A stretch of 64,000 nt of DNA from Hippasteria phrygiana (GCA_037893225.1 JAZGUH010000271.1:186001-250000), one strand, 5' to 3'. Shown: positions 12,230 through 23,931, counted from the stretch's first letter. Notes: generated by a model from the letters alone, not told the origin. Numbers and translations: made by a program.

Positions 12230-13297
12230 GTTAGTTTTTAAGGCTCTCTTTCAAGATAACAGTATAATTCAGTTTGCCTGTTTTCAGTTGTATTATTTGC
12301 CGAAATCCATCAAGTACGAAAACTGCAACAAAATGAAAACATTGCATTCTGAATGATCAGTGAATACAGGGTATGTTAAAAAAAACTTGGCAATGGGTAT
12401 TGAGATGAATGAGTGGTGTATGTGGTGCAGGATGCCTTGCTAAAGCCCCTTGTTCAGAACTCTGCAAGTCATGGTGACAGAGAGATGTTTCATGTTATCA
12501 AGGACTTGCTCAGTATTGAATTCCTCATATAAGGTACATGTAATTGGGAAATGTACATTGTACAACACATTGTGCTGTCGAACAAATTTTTCTTATTCAA
12601 GTTTAGGTAAAATGTAATCGATACCGGACCATTTAAATATACTGCATTCTAGCCATCAACGACTCTGGAAAAATATTGCCAACATCGATTTGTTCAGTAT
12701 CGATACTGTGTGTTAGGGTACCAGTGTCAAATGTAGAAGTATGGAAAAAGGTGTGGGAGCCAGTGACAAAACGCACGTGAGGTATAGGCCTGCATGTATT
12801 TTCAAGATGGCTTCCTGCAGTCCTGAACTGTCAACATTTTAAGAATGATAAAAATGACGAAGCTCATGATCTGAAGCCAGCGAAGATAGCAATGGTGTTC
12901 CATACATTATGGGTTGCCGAGCTAAAAGTTTGGTCGGCAGTTTTTTAAGTCAGATCTAAGGGACCTAGCCAGATCCTCCCATTGAATCACTGTGGTTTAC
13001 ACCAAAATGTATATTCCTTTAAAACTCTGTCGCTGTACACAGTACATGTACCCTCTCATCAGTAGCAAGGTTTCCTGTACAGTGTTATAAAAAACCAGGG
13101 ACAGACACATTTCATGAACTCAAAGCAACCTTAACTTCTGAACTTTGGTTTTGCAATGCTCATTTAGATATGTTAATTAATGGGTTTTTTTTTCAGCACT
13201 AACGTGAGTTTGATTTCTGCCTCTCCATGATTTAAACATGACAATTTGAAATCGTCTGCATACACATTGTGTAGATTTTGGGCATTGGGCATGCATT
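12230..13297. other. No independent feature; probable intron
   Basis: This lies between the candidate exon ending 12229 and the left edge of the palindrome. It is AT-rich with no open frame of note and no recognisable repeat end. Confidence 0.4.
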
Positions 13298-13419
13298 CCT
13301 CTTAAAAAACTCAATTGGTAGCGTGATCAGTGGAATGCACATTAGTGTAAATGAAGAAATAAGTTTCAAGTCATGAGCTATTTAAATGTGTTTGTCATGT
13401 ATCAATATGTTTCTTACAG

Positions 13420-13560
13420 GTTCAGCTTCTTGGATCCTGTTTTGCAAAGCCAGTCTTCACACCTGTTGCATCTGCTTAACCAATCAGCATTACAGCATGA
13501 CTTGAAACAAACCAATCAGCAGACAGAAGAAAAACACCAGCCAATCAAGCAGATTTCTCG
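13420..13560 (+). CDS. Candidate exon A, left-arm copy (unrecognised, Q/S/H-rich)
   Basis: Acceptor TTTCTTACAG precedes 141 bases open in one frame, then a consensus donor GTAAGT. One base completes the preceding codon, 46 codons follow (rich in Q, S, H, L), and two bases remain. Acceptor, donor, length and open frame are all preserved in the right-arm copy (39029-39169). Visible differences change amino acids (L to W, L to S, K to N, P to S, S to F), so constraint is weak or has relaxed. Its phase fits the exon at 11898 upstream and exon B at 24416 downstream. Function unknown. Confidence 0.45.
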
Positions 13561-13579
13561 GTAAGTTTTTTTAACACAT

Positions 13580-13643
13580 TTTCAAAGTGAGCAAAGAAAC
13601 TGGCAGGAGCGGGATTCGAACCTGCGACCTCCGGGTACAGCGG
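13580..13643 (-). mobile_element. SINE fragment (tail and B box)
   Basis: The reverse complement gives the B box GGTTCGAATCC and the tail words CTGCCAGTTTC and CACTTTGAAAAT. The sequence is absent at the matching place in the right arm (near 39010), so it inserted after the arms separated or was lost there. Confidence 0.7.
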
Positions 13644-14399
13644 TTTTACATTTATGTTTTCATTAATGTGAATGGGGCCAAGTTTGTCGCACAGAGTTTT
13701 ACTTTTTCAAAGTGAACAAAAAAACTGGCAGGAGCGGGCAGTGTTGTAGTACTCGTACTCGGTACTCGTACTCGAGTACTACTCAAGTACCGTTTTTAGA
13801 GTACTTGCACTCGATCTTGTACTCGAATGTCAAAGTGAGTACTCCAACTGACGGTACTCGTACTCGGCCAGTAAAGTACTTGAACTCGACGTGTCGAAAT
13901 TGTACTCGATCATCAAGGTACTCGTACTCGAATAGCAATACTCGATAAAAAAAAACGTATGGCTTGACTTACCACGGCCTCACTGATTATTTTATCGATA
14001 CTTTCAAATAGTTGATTGCGGAGAAATTGACTTCCTCTGCGTACCGTCCGGACAAATTCGCTTGTACCCCCCCGCCCTGCAAACAGGGCGCTGGGCATGG
14101 GAAGGGCTGATGTCGCTTCACAGAATCTTGTGAAGGAAGTACGGATGGCATTATGGGTAACTTATCATGACCTTTGCATGCAGCTAGCGCGCGCTACACG
14201 GTAAACAGCTGTAGCAATCGAGTTTGTGCTCTGCATGCTACGTCGCAGGTCATGCAAAATCTGTCCAATGAGAGCTCAAAGAGATCAGCCCTTGCCAGCA
14301 TCCTGTTTGCAAGGCGGGCAGGGGCCACGAGCGAACCGGACAAATATCTAGCCGTGAACCCGTAATTGGGCCAATCATATGTGAAACGCCGAGGTGTTC

Positions 14400-14640
14400 T
14401 CAAAAAGTTTGTTCGATTATTTCGTGCGAAGTTTCGGCGCGAACTCTGCAGGAGGTGGTCTTCAGATCTTGCCTCGTTTTCATAGAATTATTATCTTGCA
14501 ATTTCCGTAAATTGTACCTCACGGTACTCTCCAAAATCCCAAGCCTCCGGGCAATATCGCGGTTGGAATTCCCCCTCCCCATGCTGATGCCAGGCTTGGA
14601 TCATCCCTTTTTGGTGATCGTTGATCTCACTTTTGAGTGG
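14400..14640 (-). pseudogene. Tc1/mariner-like helix-turn-helix transposase remnant
   Basis: On the minus strand, residues SNRDIARRLGILESTVRYNL form a recognisable helix-turn-helix of the kind that opens Tc1/mariner transposases, followed by a short basic stretch. The frame runs from about 14582 to a stop at 14400. Upstream the reading continues into related sequence but is broken by a stop just before the GISMGRGNS segment. The catalytic DDE/D domain is missing. It lies inside the hAT-type element 13739-16095, so it is either an older captured insertion or part of a chimeric element. Confidence 0.6.
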
Positions 14641-15090
14641 CATTGGCGCTTTCTGATACAGTATTCAAATTCAAATTATCCACCCTTATAAGACCAGGGG
14701 ATTCTAGTTTCAATATTTATGAATGGTCATGGCGATTGACCTGTTAAATATTCATAACACGGCCCGAAACACAATGCGCCTTTTCCCCCTATTGGCTTAA
14801 ATACCAACTTAATGCATTCATGATCATGAATACATAATGAGGCAATTCAAGATGGCGGTTTAACGTTGACCGTCACGCAGTCAGTGATGTCACGTCGGGA
14901 AGTGGTATTTTTTTCCATGAAGGAGTGAGTGTTTTTGTGTTTGAAACTTGCATATTACTGACTAAAATAATGACAAAGACACAGGTTTGGAAAATGTATT
15001 TAACATCCACGTTTTCAAAGATCGTAGATTCTTTGTAAATAAAACTTGAAGGTAGATTGCGTAAATACAAGGTCCCATTTTTGAAATTTG

Positions 15091-15840
15091 GGGTGCGTTC
15101 GAGTAGCTCACCCGGATTGACTCGGGTGTTAAGGCAGACGGGTCAGCCACGAGGGCTGGGCTAAAAGAACGCTCATACGCCCTCTCCTGTTGATGTCACC
15201 TAGCACTTGAGTCGGCCATGGAGGAATGAGAGTCGGCGATTGTGTAGTTACGGACCCCTCTTTATATTTGATCCATTTCGAGTCAAGGTTGTTTTAATCA
15301 TTCCAAAATGAATTTATCAACATAAAGTATAATCCTCTCAATTCTAATGACATCATTTTTTGTAATTCTGAACAGTTTCCTGCGGGAGAAAATGCAATTT
15401 TCTTACGTGTTTTGCGGTTGGTGTCTTGCGAATCTTTATTTTCCTGTTGCGTTTTGTCATGTTCGTTGTAGTTTTACCCAAAAATTTCCCACAAAAAATA
15501 AAAACTCTGCCCTCTATCTACGACATACCTGTTGGTTTTTGATGTCGCAATCTAGTTTGCTAAGTCCAATAACTTAAAAGTGAATTTTGTTCTCTTATAG
15601 GAACAGTCCTTAACTACACAATCGCCCTTGAGGTCAGCCATTTTTAATTCCGCGCTCCAGTAGAATATGTGGGTAATCAGACTTAACTACGCATGCGTGT
15701 AATGTAATTCCACCAGTGACTCTGCTTCGCGAGCAGGGTCTGTGGTGGATGACCCGACTGAGCCCCGGGTATGACGTCAGAGCTAATCGAACGGCACGGG
15801 GCTAACCCGAGTCGACCCGGGTGAGCTACTCGACGCACCC
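15091..15840. mobile_element. Harbinger-like MITE with TTG target duplication
   Basis: The ends read GGGTGCGTTCGAGTAGCTC and, reversed, GAGCTACTCGACGCACCC. They are flanked by TTG at 15088-15090 and 15841-15843. The interior matches 5554-6228 in opposite orientation. It is the innermost layer of the left-arm nest. Confidence 0.85.
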
Positions 15841-17268
15841 TTGAGTTCCGTTTAAACGTTTGGGAAAATTTCTAAACGGATTTGCATTTTTTTCCGTTTA
15901 AACGTGTAAACGTCTCATCCTTACTTCAAGCACAATGTACTCAGACTCGGACTCGTACTCGGAAATACAAGTACTCAGACTCGGAAACCTGTACTTGTAC
16001 TCAGCTGGTAAAGTACTCGGACTTGAATGGTACTCGGCAATCTAAGTACTCGGCAGTACTCGGTACTCGGGAAAAAGTACTCGACTACAACACTGGGAGC
16101 GGGATTCGAACCTGCGATCTCCGGAATACCGCACCGGCGCTCTACCAACTGAGCTACATGTATCTTGCCCTATGTTGGCAGTCTCCCAAATTGTCAGTAT
16201 CTTTGTTCGGGTGGGCGCTAGTCATAAACCCAGAATGCCGTATAGCCAGGGATCACACCCCATTTTACGATACAACATGGGAAGCAGTACGGTATTCCGG
16301 AGGTCGTAGGTTCGAATCCTGCTCCTGCCAGTTTCTTTGTTCACTTTGAAAATGTATTCAAATTTACCCAGTCAGTTTCCCTTGTAGATTGTTTGACGAA
16401 TTATAAGTTAAAAAGTCGTATCCTCATTGAGTGATCCCCACAATGTCGCTTCCCAGGTTGTATCATAAAATGGGGTGTGATCCCTGGCTATACAGCATTC
16501 TGGGTTTATGACTTCTGACTAGCACCCGCCCGAGCAAAGACACTGACAATTTGGGAGACTGCCAACATAAGGCAAGATAGCTCAGTTGGTTGAGCGCCGA
16601 ACTGCCGTATTTTGGAGGTCACAGGTTCGAATCCCGCTCCTGCCAGTTTCTTTGTCACTTTGAAAATGTATTCAAATTTACCTAGTCAGTTTCCCTCGTA
16701 GATTGTTTGACAGAGTTTTACTTATCACAAAAAGTTTTGCTTAGTGAAAAAAGTTCACCAGTGAAACTAGCAGTTGATGTACATGTACATGTATACTGCT
16801 TGTGACTGGTTCTTAGCAGACTTTGGTTCAGCAGGAAAATAGTTCCATGAAATTAGACCCAGCTCTTTCTGAACCGGCCGTTATACCTGCAGACAATGTT
16901 GTAACACATCTCGGTCTAGTAGGCAACTGCAACCCACATAACAGAGTCATTACAATCAACATGGCTTTTGGCATGTTACTTGAAGCAAGTTTCATTCTGC
17001 TGTACCATTGGTCAGTCCATTGCTTGTTTAAAATAACATGCCCCATATTCTCAAAACATTTGAATTATTTTGAAATTGTTTGTAATCAGGATGTACACAA
17101 AAATGTAGCTGGTATTATACCTAATCATGCAGCATCCCTATAGGGGTATTTAGTGACCTATTGAAACAGTAGATTGTTTTCAACCTTAGCTAAGGTTTTG
17201 TTGTAACCAGTGGTTTACTTTCTCCAATTGTAACTTGTTGTATTTTTCCAAATGTTATTTTTCTACAG

Positions 17269-17381
17269 ATAAATCTGATGCCACATATCCAAAGCCTGTG
17301 TATTCATCAGCTCATCCAACGAACGTAGATGTTACTCCTGCAAGAGATGTCGTCTGTCCAGTATTTCACCGTCAAAAGTAA
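17269..17381 (+). CDS. Exon-like block C, left arm (frame ambiguous)
   Basis: Acceptor TTTTTCTACAG at 17268 leads into 36 codons ending in TAA (17379-17381) if two bases are taken to complete the first codon. In the right arm (37904-38016) the same frame has a premature TAA at 37982-37984. The alternative phase-0 frame is shorter (about 20 codons) but open in both arms. It may be a terminal exon of the left copy or simply conserved intron. Confidence 0.22.
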
Positions 17382-17989
17382 ACAAACTAAATTTTAGCTG
17401 ATATCAAATGCAATCAACAGCAAAAAGTAGTATTCTAAGAAATAGATTTCAATCAATTTATTGCTGACCAAAATTTCTCGAATATTTCCTATACCAAACA
17501 AACTATACCAATTATATTATTTGTTGTCTTGTTCATTCCATTGAGAAACAAATTTACCAACCTTGTGCTTTATTTAAACACTTTTCACATTGAAAAAGTA
17601 ATTTTAGGAAATGTTAGAAACTAGCTTATAAAATCCTTAAGTTAAAAGTGCATTAATTTGTTTGATTATAATTTGCAGGAACACTCAATGTTGCATACCC
17701 CATTGCTTTCACGAATTGAGACCAAACTTGCATTTTTAAGAGAAAAACAAATTTCCATATATTTCATCCAAGCAATAATAATAAATTGATTGAAAATAAT
17801 CAAAGATCTTTATTTGATCCAGCAGAGATTCAACTATGTTTGACATCAGCAAAGTCCAATTTTACATGTTCTAAACTTTTAGGGCAAAACATGTCCCAAA
17901 ATGAAGTGTTTTATGTGCGTTGAGTGTTCCTAACAATTAATGGTCTGTATTTAGTTCTTGGATGGATCCATGTTTTATGTGTCTCAAAC

Positions 17990-19245
17990 TTCCCCTCCCT
18001 CAGTGTGGGGATGCCTCTAACTTTACCCCTCCCCTGGTGTGGGGATGTTTCTCAACTTTGCTCCTCCCCTGGTGTGGGGATGTTTCCCAACTTGGCTCCT
18101 CCCCTGGTGTGGGGATGTTTCCCAACTTTGCTCCTCCCCTGGTGTGGGGATGTTTCCCAACTTGGCCCCTCCCCTGGTGTGGGGATGTTTCCCAACTTTG
18201 CTCCTCCCCTGGTGTGGGGATGTTTCCCAACTTGGCTCCTCCCCTGGTGTGGGGATGTTTCCCAACTTTGCTCCTCCCCTGGTGTGGGGATGTTTCCCAA
18301 CTTGGCCCCTCCCCTGGTGTGGGGATGTTTCCCAACTTGGCTCCTCCCCTGGTGTGGGGATGTTTCCCAACTTTGCTCCTCCCCTGGTGTGGGGATGTTT
18401 CCCAACTTTGCTCCTCCCCTGGTGTGGGGATGTTTCCCAACTTGGCTCCTCCCCTGGTGTGGGGATGTTTCCCAACTTGGCCCCTCCCCTGGTGTGGGGA
18501 TGTTTCCCAACTTTGCTCCTCCCCTGGTGTGGGGATGTTTCCCAACTTTGCTCCTCCCCTGATGTGGGGATGTTTCCCAACTTTGCCCCTCCCCTGGTGT
18601 GGGGATGTTTCCCAACTTGGCTCCTCCCCTGGTGTGGGGATGTTTCCCAACTTTGCTCCTCCCCTGGTGTGGGGATGTTTCCCAACTTGGCTCCTCCCCT
18701 GGTGTGGGGATGTTTCCCAACTTGGCTCCTCCCCTGGTGTGGGGATGTTTCCCAACTTGGCCCCTCCCCTGGTGTGGGGATGTTTCCCAACTTTGCTCCT
18801 CCCCTGGTGTGGGGATGTTTCCCAACTTTGCTCCTCCCCTGATGTGGGGATGTTTCCCAACTTTGCCCCTCCCCTGGTGTGGGGATGTTTCCCAACTTGG
18901 CTCCTCCCCTGGTGTGGGGATGTTTCCCAACTTTGCTCCTCCCCTGGTGTGGGGATGTTTCCCAACTTTGACCCCCCCCCCCCCCTGATGTGGGGATGTT
19001 TCCCAACTTTGCTCCTCCCCTGGTGTGGGGATGTTTCCCAACTTGGCCCCTCCCCTGGTGTGGGGATGTTTCCCAACTTTGCTCCTCCCCTGGTGTGGGG
19101 ATGTTTCCCAACTTTGACCCCCCCTGATGTGGGGATGTTTCCCAACTTGGCCCCTCCCCTGGTGTGGGGATGTTTCCCAACTTGGCTCCTCCCCTGGTGT
19201 GGGATGTTTCCCAACTTTGCCCCTCCCCTGGTGTGGGGATGTCTC
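17990..19245. repeat. 35-bp minisatellite, about 35 copies (left arm)
   Basis: The unit is CTCCTCCCCTGGTGTGGGG followed by ATGTTTCCCAACTTGG, with TTTG/TTGG and CTCC/CCCC variants interspersed. The 35-bp unit has few or no stop codons in any frame. Because 35 is not divisible by 3, long open frames (up to 441 codons) arise on both strands; they are artefacts. Edge units are degenerate (17990-18035; 19125-19245). The right arm has about 13 more diverged copies. Confidence 0.95.
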
Positions 19246-20353
19246 CAAGTCTTTTCTCATGGATCCATCACTATTGTAAATGCATGAAAAGGTATAGTTC
19301 AAGGTTGAAATTCTGATTTGTCTATTTTTAGATACTTTTTGCAGGAGATGTTGGCCGTTTTATTTGAATTCTAATGCATAAGTAATTGGCCAATCTTTTC
19401 AAAGTTTGTTTTTGCTCACTTGAACTAAATTCTGTTCTTTTTTCTAATTTAGCACATATTAGTTTTTCATGGTAACAAATCTGTCTATATAGGCACCTGT
19501 GTTGGTGTCTAGACTAACTGTTACCTTGCTCAAGTCATTCAAACTGACTGACATTGCTATTTTCATTTACATATTTTAACTCATAATTTTCCCCTGGAAA
19601 ATTTTCACTTTGTCCATGCATGCCATGGTTTAAATAGCCATACAAATCGCAAGTTTTGCAGTAATCAGATGTAAATCATGAACCATACCTTTTTGCTAAC
19701 TTGTATTTATGTGACAAGTTTTCTCAAGATCTGACAAACTGGGAGAGACATTTATACCTGTTTCTGATAATTTTTCTGACAAATTTACATCACTGGGGTA
19801 GACTTCCCAGAAATGCTTTACAACTAATCATCACAAAAAGCTCTCTTTACCATGAAACAAAATGTGGATGGAAGTTTTTTTTCCCAGTGAAGGATCTTGA
19901 TAGAACATGACCATTATGTTAAGAACTTGAAAGCAACATGAAAGCCACTTCCACTATAACTGAGTCAAAATCTTAAAAATCTGTGAACCCAAAGACAGTG
20001 CATTGGTCAGTCGAGTATCAAATTTTCAAGTCTATTTTGTTATTTGCAATTCAAATTTCCAAAAATTAAATAAAGAAAATGTAAAATCACATTTGGTGAA
20101 ATGTTTACATTCGCACTGCATGTATACATTTTTTTAGTTTTACTTTTTGTTTACATTGTCACTCTAAATTCAAAATGTATGCAAAATTTACTGAAAAAAC
20201 TTTATCAGGGCAACAATTAATGAATGACTAATTAGTGTGAACTAATGCAAAGCCTCAGCTTGTTGGAGTGGTTTTCATGTTGTAGAATTTATAATGCAAT
20301 ATTTAACTTGTAAATCTTACTTTTTTAGCACCTCTCTATTCAAACTCTCAACG
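19246..20353. other. Non-coding palindrome-arm sequence
   Basis: This AT-rich sequence matches 35614-36711 in reverse complement with scattered substitutions and indels. No gene or transposon end is visible. Confidence 0.6.
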
Positions 20354-23300
20354 CAGTGGCGTTGTGCAAACGTCTGTCGCTGGTTGGCGCCCTCTACTGC
20401 CCAGGGTGTGTGGCAGCCCGTGGCCCAAGTGCTATGGTTGGTATACCTTTTGTTCAGTGAAATTTGCTCACAATGTGCCACTGGTGCTCTAAACCACTGG
20501 TGTGCTGCTTTCCATGATTTGACAAGCTGATCCAAAAAAATTCATCTCCAAAAATCACACATATAGGAAAGAAAGGATTCCAAATGTCACCTTAGGTCTT
20601 CGTCGGCTGAATGGATGAGTGTAGTGGACAGAGGACCAACTTCACTTTTTCACTTTTTTTCAGTTGGTACCCGTCACTCTTTGTTCCTGTTTAAACAGGT
20701 CTCTTTTTCGGCATGGTCATGACGACCAAACCTTTGATCATACAGGACATCTGCCTCAGATCCAAGGGTGCTCTGGACCTGATGGATGATGGGGACCTCT
20801 GCCCAGGTGTGTGGTGTGAGGGTTGGAAAAATGACATTCCGATATGGCTGTTCAACTTCAGTCACAGGTACTCAGGTTGACAAATTGGTTTCACTTGTTG
20901 TAGGTCAGTTTATCACAAGGCGATATCCAAGATGACATTGGGTTATGAAGGAAAGACCTAATTCTAATTATTGAAAATAAATAAGTTTTGATTAATAAAC
21001 TGGTTTTAAAAATAAGATAAATTGTAATTTATCAGTTTAAATTTTCTTGTCAAAGATAACATTTGGGCACTGTAAATTTCTTGAATAAAGATTCTCATAC
21101 TAGTGTTAATCTGTAGGTCTCATGGTGTTATGTTTACATTCAGTCAGTTTTAACAAAATAGCTTTAAAAACTCATGAATTGTATAGATCTTAAATCCAAA
21201 ATAAAATCTAAACATTAGTAAAATAATTAGGTGAACAACAAAGTTAAAATGGGAATCTTAGAATCGTTCATAGGTAGCAGTTAAAATAACTGAAAGCAAA
21301 ATTTTAAAGAAATTGACTAAGTACTTCTGGAAATGTCTTCATACTTTAAAAGCAAAGCATCATATATTTCAAGTTAATCCATCAGCAGACCTTGTACAAT
21401 AAACAGTCAAAGTAAACATATAGGCGCCCGATCTTCCCATTTCAGGTAGTTAATACCAATGGTACAAAACCTTTAAAATGCAAATATTTTATATAACATT
21501 TCTTGTGAAAGTACATATTAGATAAATATTTACAACGTACTGTTAAATTTTGTAATAAACTAATAGTAAACATATAAAATAAATATAATGAACCTCAAAT
21601 TAACTTAAACCAATTAACTTACAAAGGCGAAAACTTAAAGTAAACTACCGGTAAACCTACATGTATAGTATTTAACCCTTTGCGTATGGAAGACGTCTGT
21701 GGGCGCAAACAAAACAAACAGTGCCACCAGGCCGGATGATGTCTATACAGACGCCATTTTCTGCATTTTCAATCCATTGTTGGATTATTGTGTCCGTTTC
21801 GCTTGGCTGCAAAGCCGACACGGCACCCCGGCTCCTCACTGTATATTACTGACTCAAGGGGTTAAAGTACAGTGAACATGTAGTAAAATTACTATACATA
21901 GTACATGTATAGTAACTTACAATAAAGTATAGTACTTACAATAAAGTTAAATTAAACAAGACACCTGTAGTAAACTTAGATAAACTTCTAAGTACATTGG
22001 ACATCCATTGTAGGCCTAGTTTGAATAAATAAATAAATAACATAATGCTGTTTTGAACAGATTGTTCAACTTTAAACGAAAGCTCAAATGCAGTGTACAT
22101 TAGTTGCAGTCATGCAATGACAAAGTAGTAATGCCTAATTCTGCCAAAATCGTCTCTTCATCTTCTGCCAGCAAACCTGGTATTTCTGAAAATTATTTGG
22201 TGTAAAAAGCCTTTTTTAACACAAGTTCATAAATCTGTTCATTTTTTCTCGCAAAACCAAATAGGGCATTATGCCTTGCAAAATCAAACATCAGTTTTAG
22301 GTTGTTAGTCTCTAGTTATACAAATTAAATTGAAAGCAATAATTTCTAAAGATTTTGAGAATTTCTAAACAGTTTCCCGATGCAGGTAGTGGATTGTCCA
22401 CTGAAAAACATTGAAGATCAAACTAAAATTATTTAACTGGCAAAAAGCCTCGTAATAACTGCAACAAACACTTTGCAAGACAGCAAAAAGTGTCTTAAAG
22501 ATTTTGAGGAACAGCAGTTTATCCAGATACAAAATCCCCGACAGTGGATTATATTTTCCAAAAAAAATATGAAGATCAAACTAAAATAACTTCACTGGCA
22601 AAGCTCCAAACTTTCAGGTAACCTGTTTTGGTCTTATCATTTTGTTCTTAAAAAAGGACACCTGTATTTTTCATGAAATAGAAGCATTAAATATAAAATG
22701 TTTGCAAGTGAAGTCATCAATGTAATACAAAATACTTCATTGAATTATGACTCGAGATAAAACAGATAAGAGTAAGTGTTAAATCAGACTTTGAGTTTAC
22801 ACACTAAATTTATTCAATTAAAGATTTAAACCAGGGCTGCCTGAAAAGATGGCAATAAACCAGTAAAATAATAATGATAATTCTTATAATAAAGTCAGTT
22901 TATTGTTAGTTTGTATAATAACTTCAGCATTGAAATAGGTAATCTTTGGTCATTTGCAAGTTAGTTTTACTAAGTGGGCAAATTGTCTAACGTGTGAGCG
23001 TAGAAGTAGGTATTAGTCGCAAAGTTTTGACTTGTTTGCCCAAAGAAATGTACTTCGTAAACCCAATGTCATCTAAAATATCGCCTGTTGAATATATTTT
23101 GCAGTCAGAATCTAATAATGACAATCTTTAAACACACTGTTTTGCTTGGAAGAAGCAGTTTTTCATTACAAAAAGGTCATTTTGGTGTGCATTTGAATGC
23201 AGTAAATTGTTCTATTTTTCTACCAAAATAGTGTTAAAATTAAAAATTGATGGTTCTTGTATCAAAGTATTTTTTTCTGCAAAAAAACAAAACAGTGTTG

Positions 23301-23931
23301 TTCTTTCTATGCAAGTGAAACCAAGATATCCCTGAGTATTGTGATTTTGTTCATTTGTGGAACATTTCCAAAACAAAATACTTCAAAAAATTGTGAAGTA
23401 CACAGCCATATTGGAATGTTGTATTTCGAATCAGCACATCATCATCTAGGCTGAAGTCGTCATCATTTTGAAGGTCCAGAACTCAATTGGTGATGGAGTG
23501 GAAAAGTCCAAATAAAAACGGCCATTTTGGTTTTATATTTTTTTACGAAAGTTCACTACCAAAAAAACAACTAAAGAACCTAGCGGCCTGGTTGCCCGAA
23601 CAGGGGGCGACGTCCCGAAAATGCCGCCATATACAGACTCACGAAGGTTTAAGTACTAGACATAGTGAATCCTTTCTGACCTTTGTTTAGGCCAATGTTT
23701 GGTTTTTCAATAGGCACTTTCACCCACATGACAAAGAAGTCATGCACTAGGCAAATAAGCTTGTTGAATCATGTGGAGGCAGTATACCAGTGGTGCAGAG
23801 TACCAGTGGCACATGAGCAAATCTTGCTGAACTAAAGGTATATCAGCCATAGTACTTGGGTCATTGGGTTGCTACATGCTCTGGGCAGTAGAGGGCGCCA
23901 ACCAGCGACAGACGTTTGCACAATGCCACTG
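20354..23931. mobile_element. 3.6-kb inner inverted-repeat element (hAT-like ends), left arm
   Basis: The element starts CAGTGGCGTTGTGCAAACG and ends in the reverse complement of CAGTGGCATTGTGCAAACG. About the first 50 bases of the two ends differ at a single position. Beyond that, the halves remain recognisably inverted (for example GGCGATATCCAAGATGACATT at 20920 against its complement near 23070) but strongly diverged. CAGTGG-type starts are common in hAT elements, but no 8-bp target duplication is seen (TCTCAACG against CTTTTTTT). No frame over about 65 codons. A frame at 20674-20865 (minus) is 62/63 identical to its right-arm copy, but its flanks are equally similar, so I do not call a gene. 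Confidence 0.65.
21676..21861. mobile_element. TTAA MITE with an empty site in the right arm
   Basis: The ends are CCCTTTGCGTATGGAAGACG and CAAGGGG, with TTAA on each side (21672-21675, 21862-21865). The matching right-arm site (33867-33870) has one TTAA and no element, so this is a post-duplication, piggyBac-type insertion. A related copy lacking a clear right end is at 62932. Both contain CACCAGGCCGGATGA and CCATTGTTGGATTATTGTGT. Confidence 0.88.

Larger units (their letters stand above)
13739..16095. mobile_element. hAT-type element, CAGTGTTGTAGTACTCG ends
   Basis: The element begins CAGTGTTGTAGTACTCG and ends CGACTACAACACTG. It is flanked by a perfect 8-bp duplication GGAGCGGG (13731-13738, 16096-16103) inside the SINE. 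Subterminal GTACTCG words repeat densely at both ends, as in other hAT elements. The interior contains a second transposon (15091-15840) and a helix-turn-helix remnant (14400-14640), but no intact hAT transposase, so this copy is non-autonomous. Confidence 0.88.
13705..16709. mobile_element. Composite SINE insertion with 14-bp target duplication
   Basis: ACAGAGTTTTACTT occurs immediately before (13691-13704) and after (16710-16723) the insertion. The right arm has a single ACAGAGATTTACTT near 38956, the empty site. Without the nested hAT element the insert is about 640 bp: an inverted SINE unit (13705-13738 plus 16104-16265), then forward SINE sequence (16270-16709) with a second head, an A-box-like TAGCTCAGTTGGTTGAGC and a B box. 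A long target duplication is the hallmark of LINE-driven retroposition, so the inverted composite appears to have moved as one unit. Confidence 0.8.

Noticed and set aside
17990..19245. CRISPR-like array of 35-bp repeats
   Set aside because: Repeats are head-to-tail with no spacers, in animal DNA with spliced genes; it is a minisatellite.
17962..19287. Open frames of 385-441 codons on both strands
   Set aside because: They are produced by the 35-bp tandem repeat, which is open in several frames on each strand; there is no unique sequence, start context or splice support.
20674..20865. Conserved 63-codon frame, 62/63 identical to 35104-35295
   Set aside because: Flanking non-coding bases are equally identical, so the conservation is not specific to the frame; it has no known motif.
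23487..23690. 67-codon frame in the left arm
   Set aside because: It lies within the inner inverted-repeat element, with indels in the right-arm copy that break its first half; no family is recognised.
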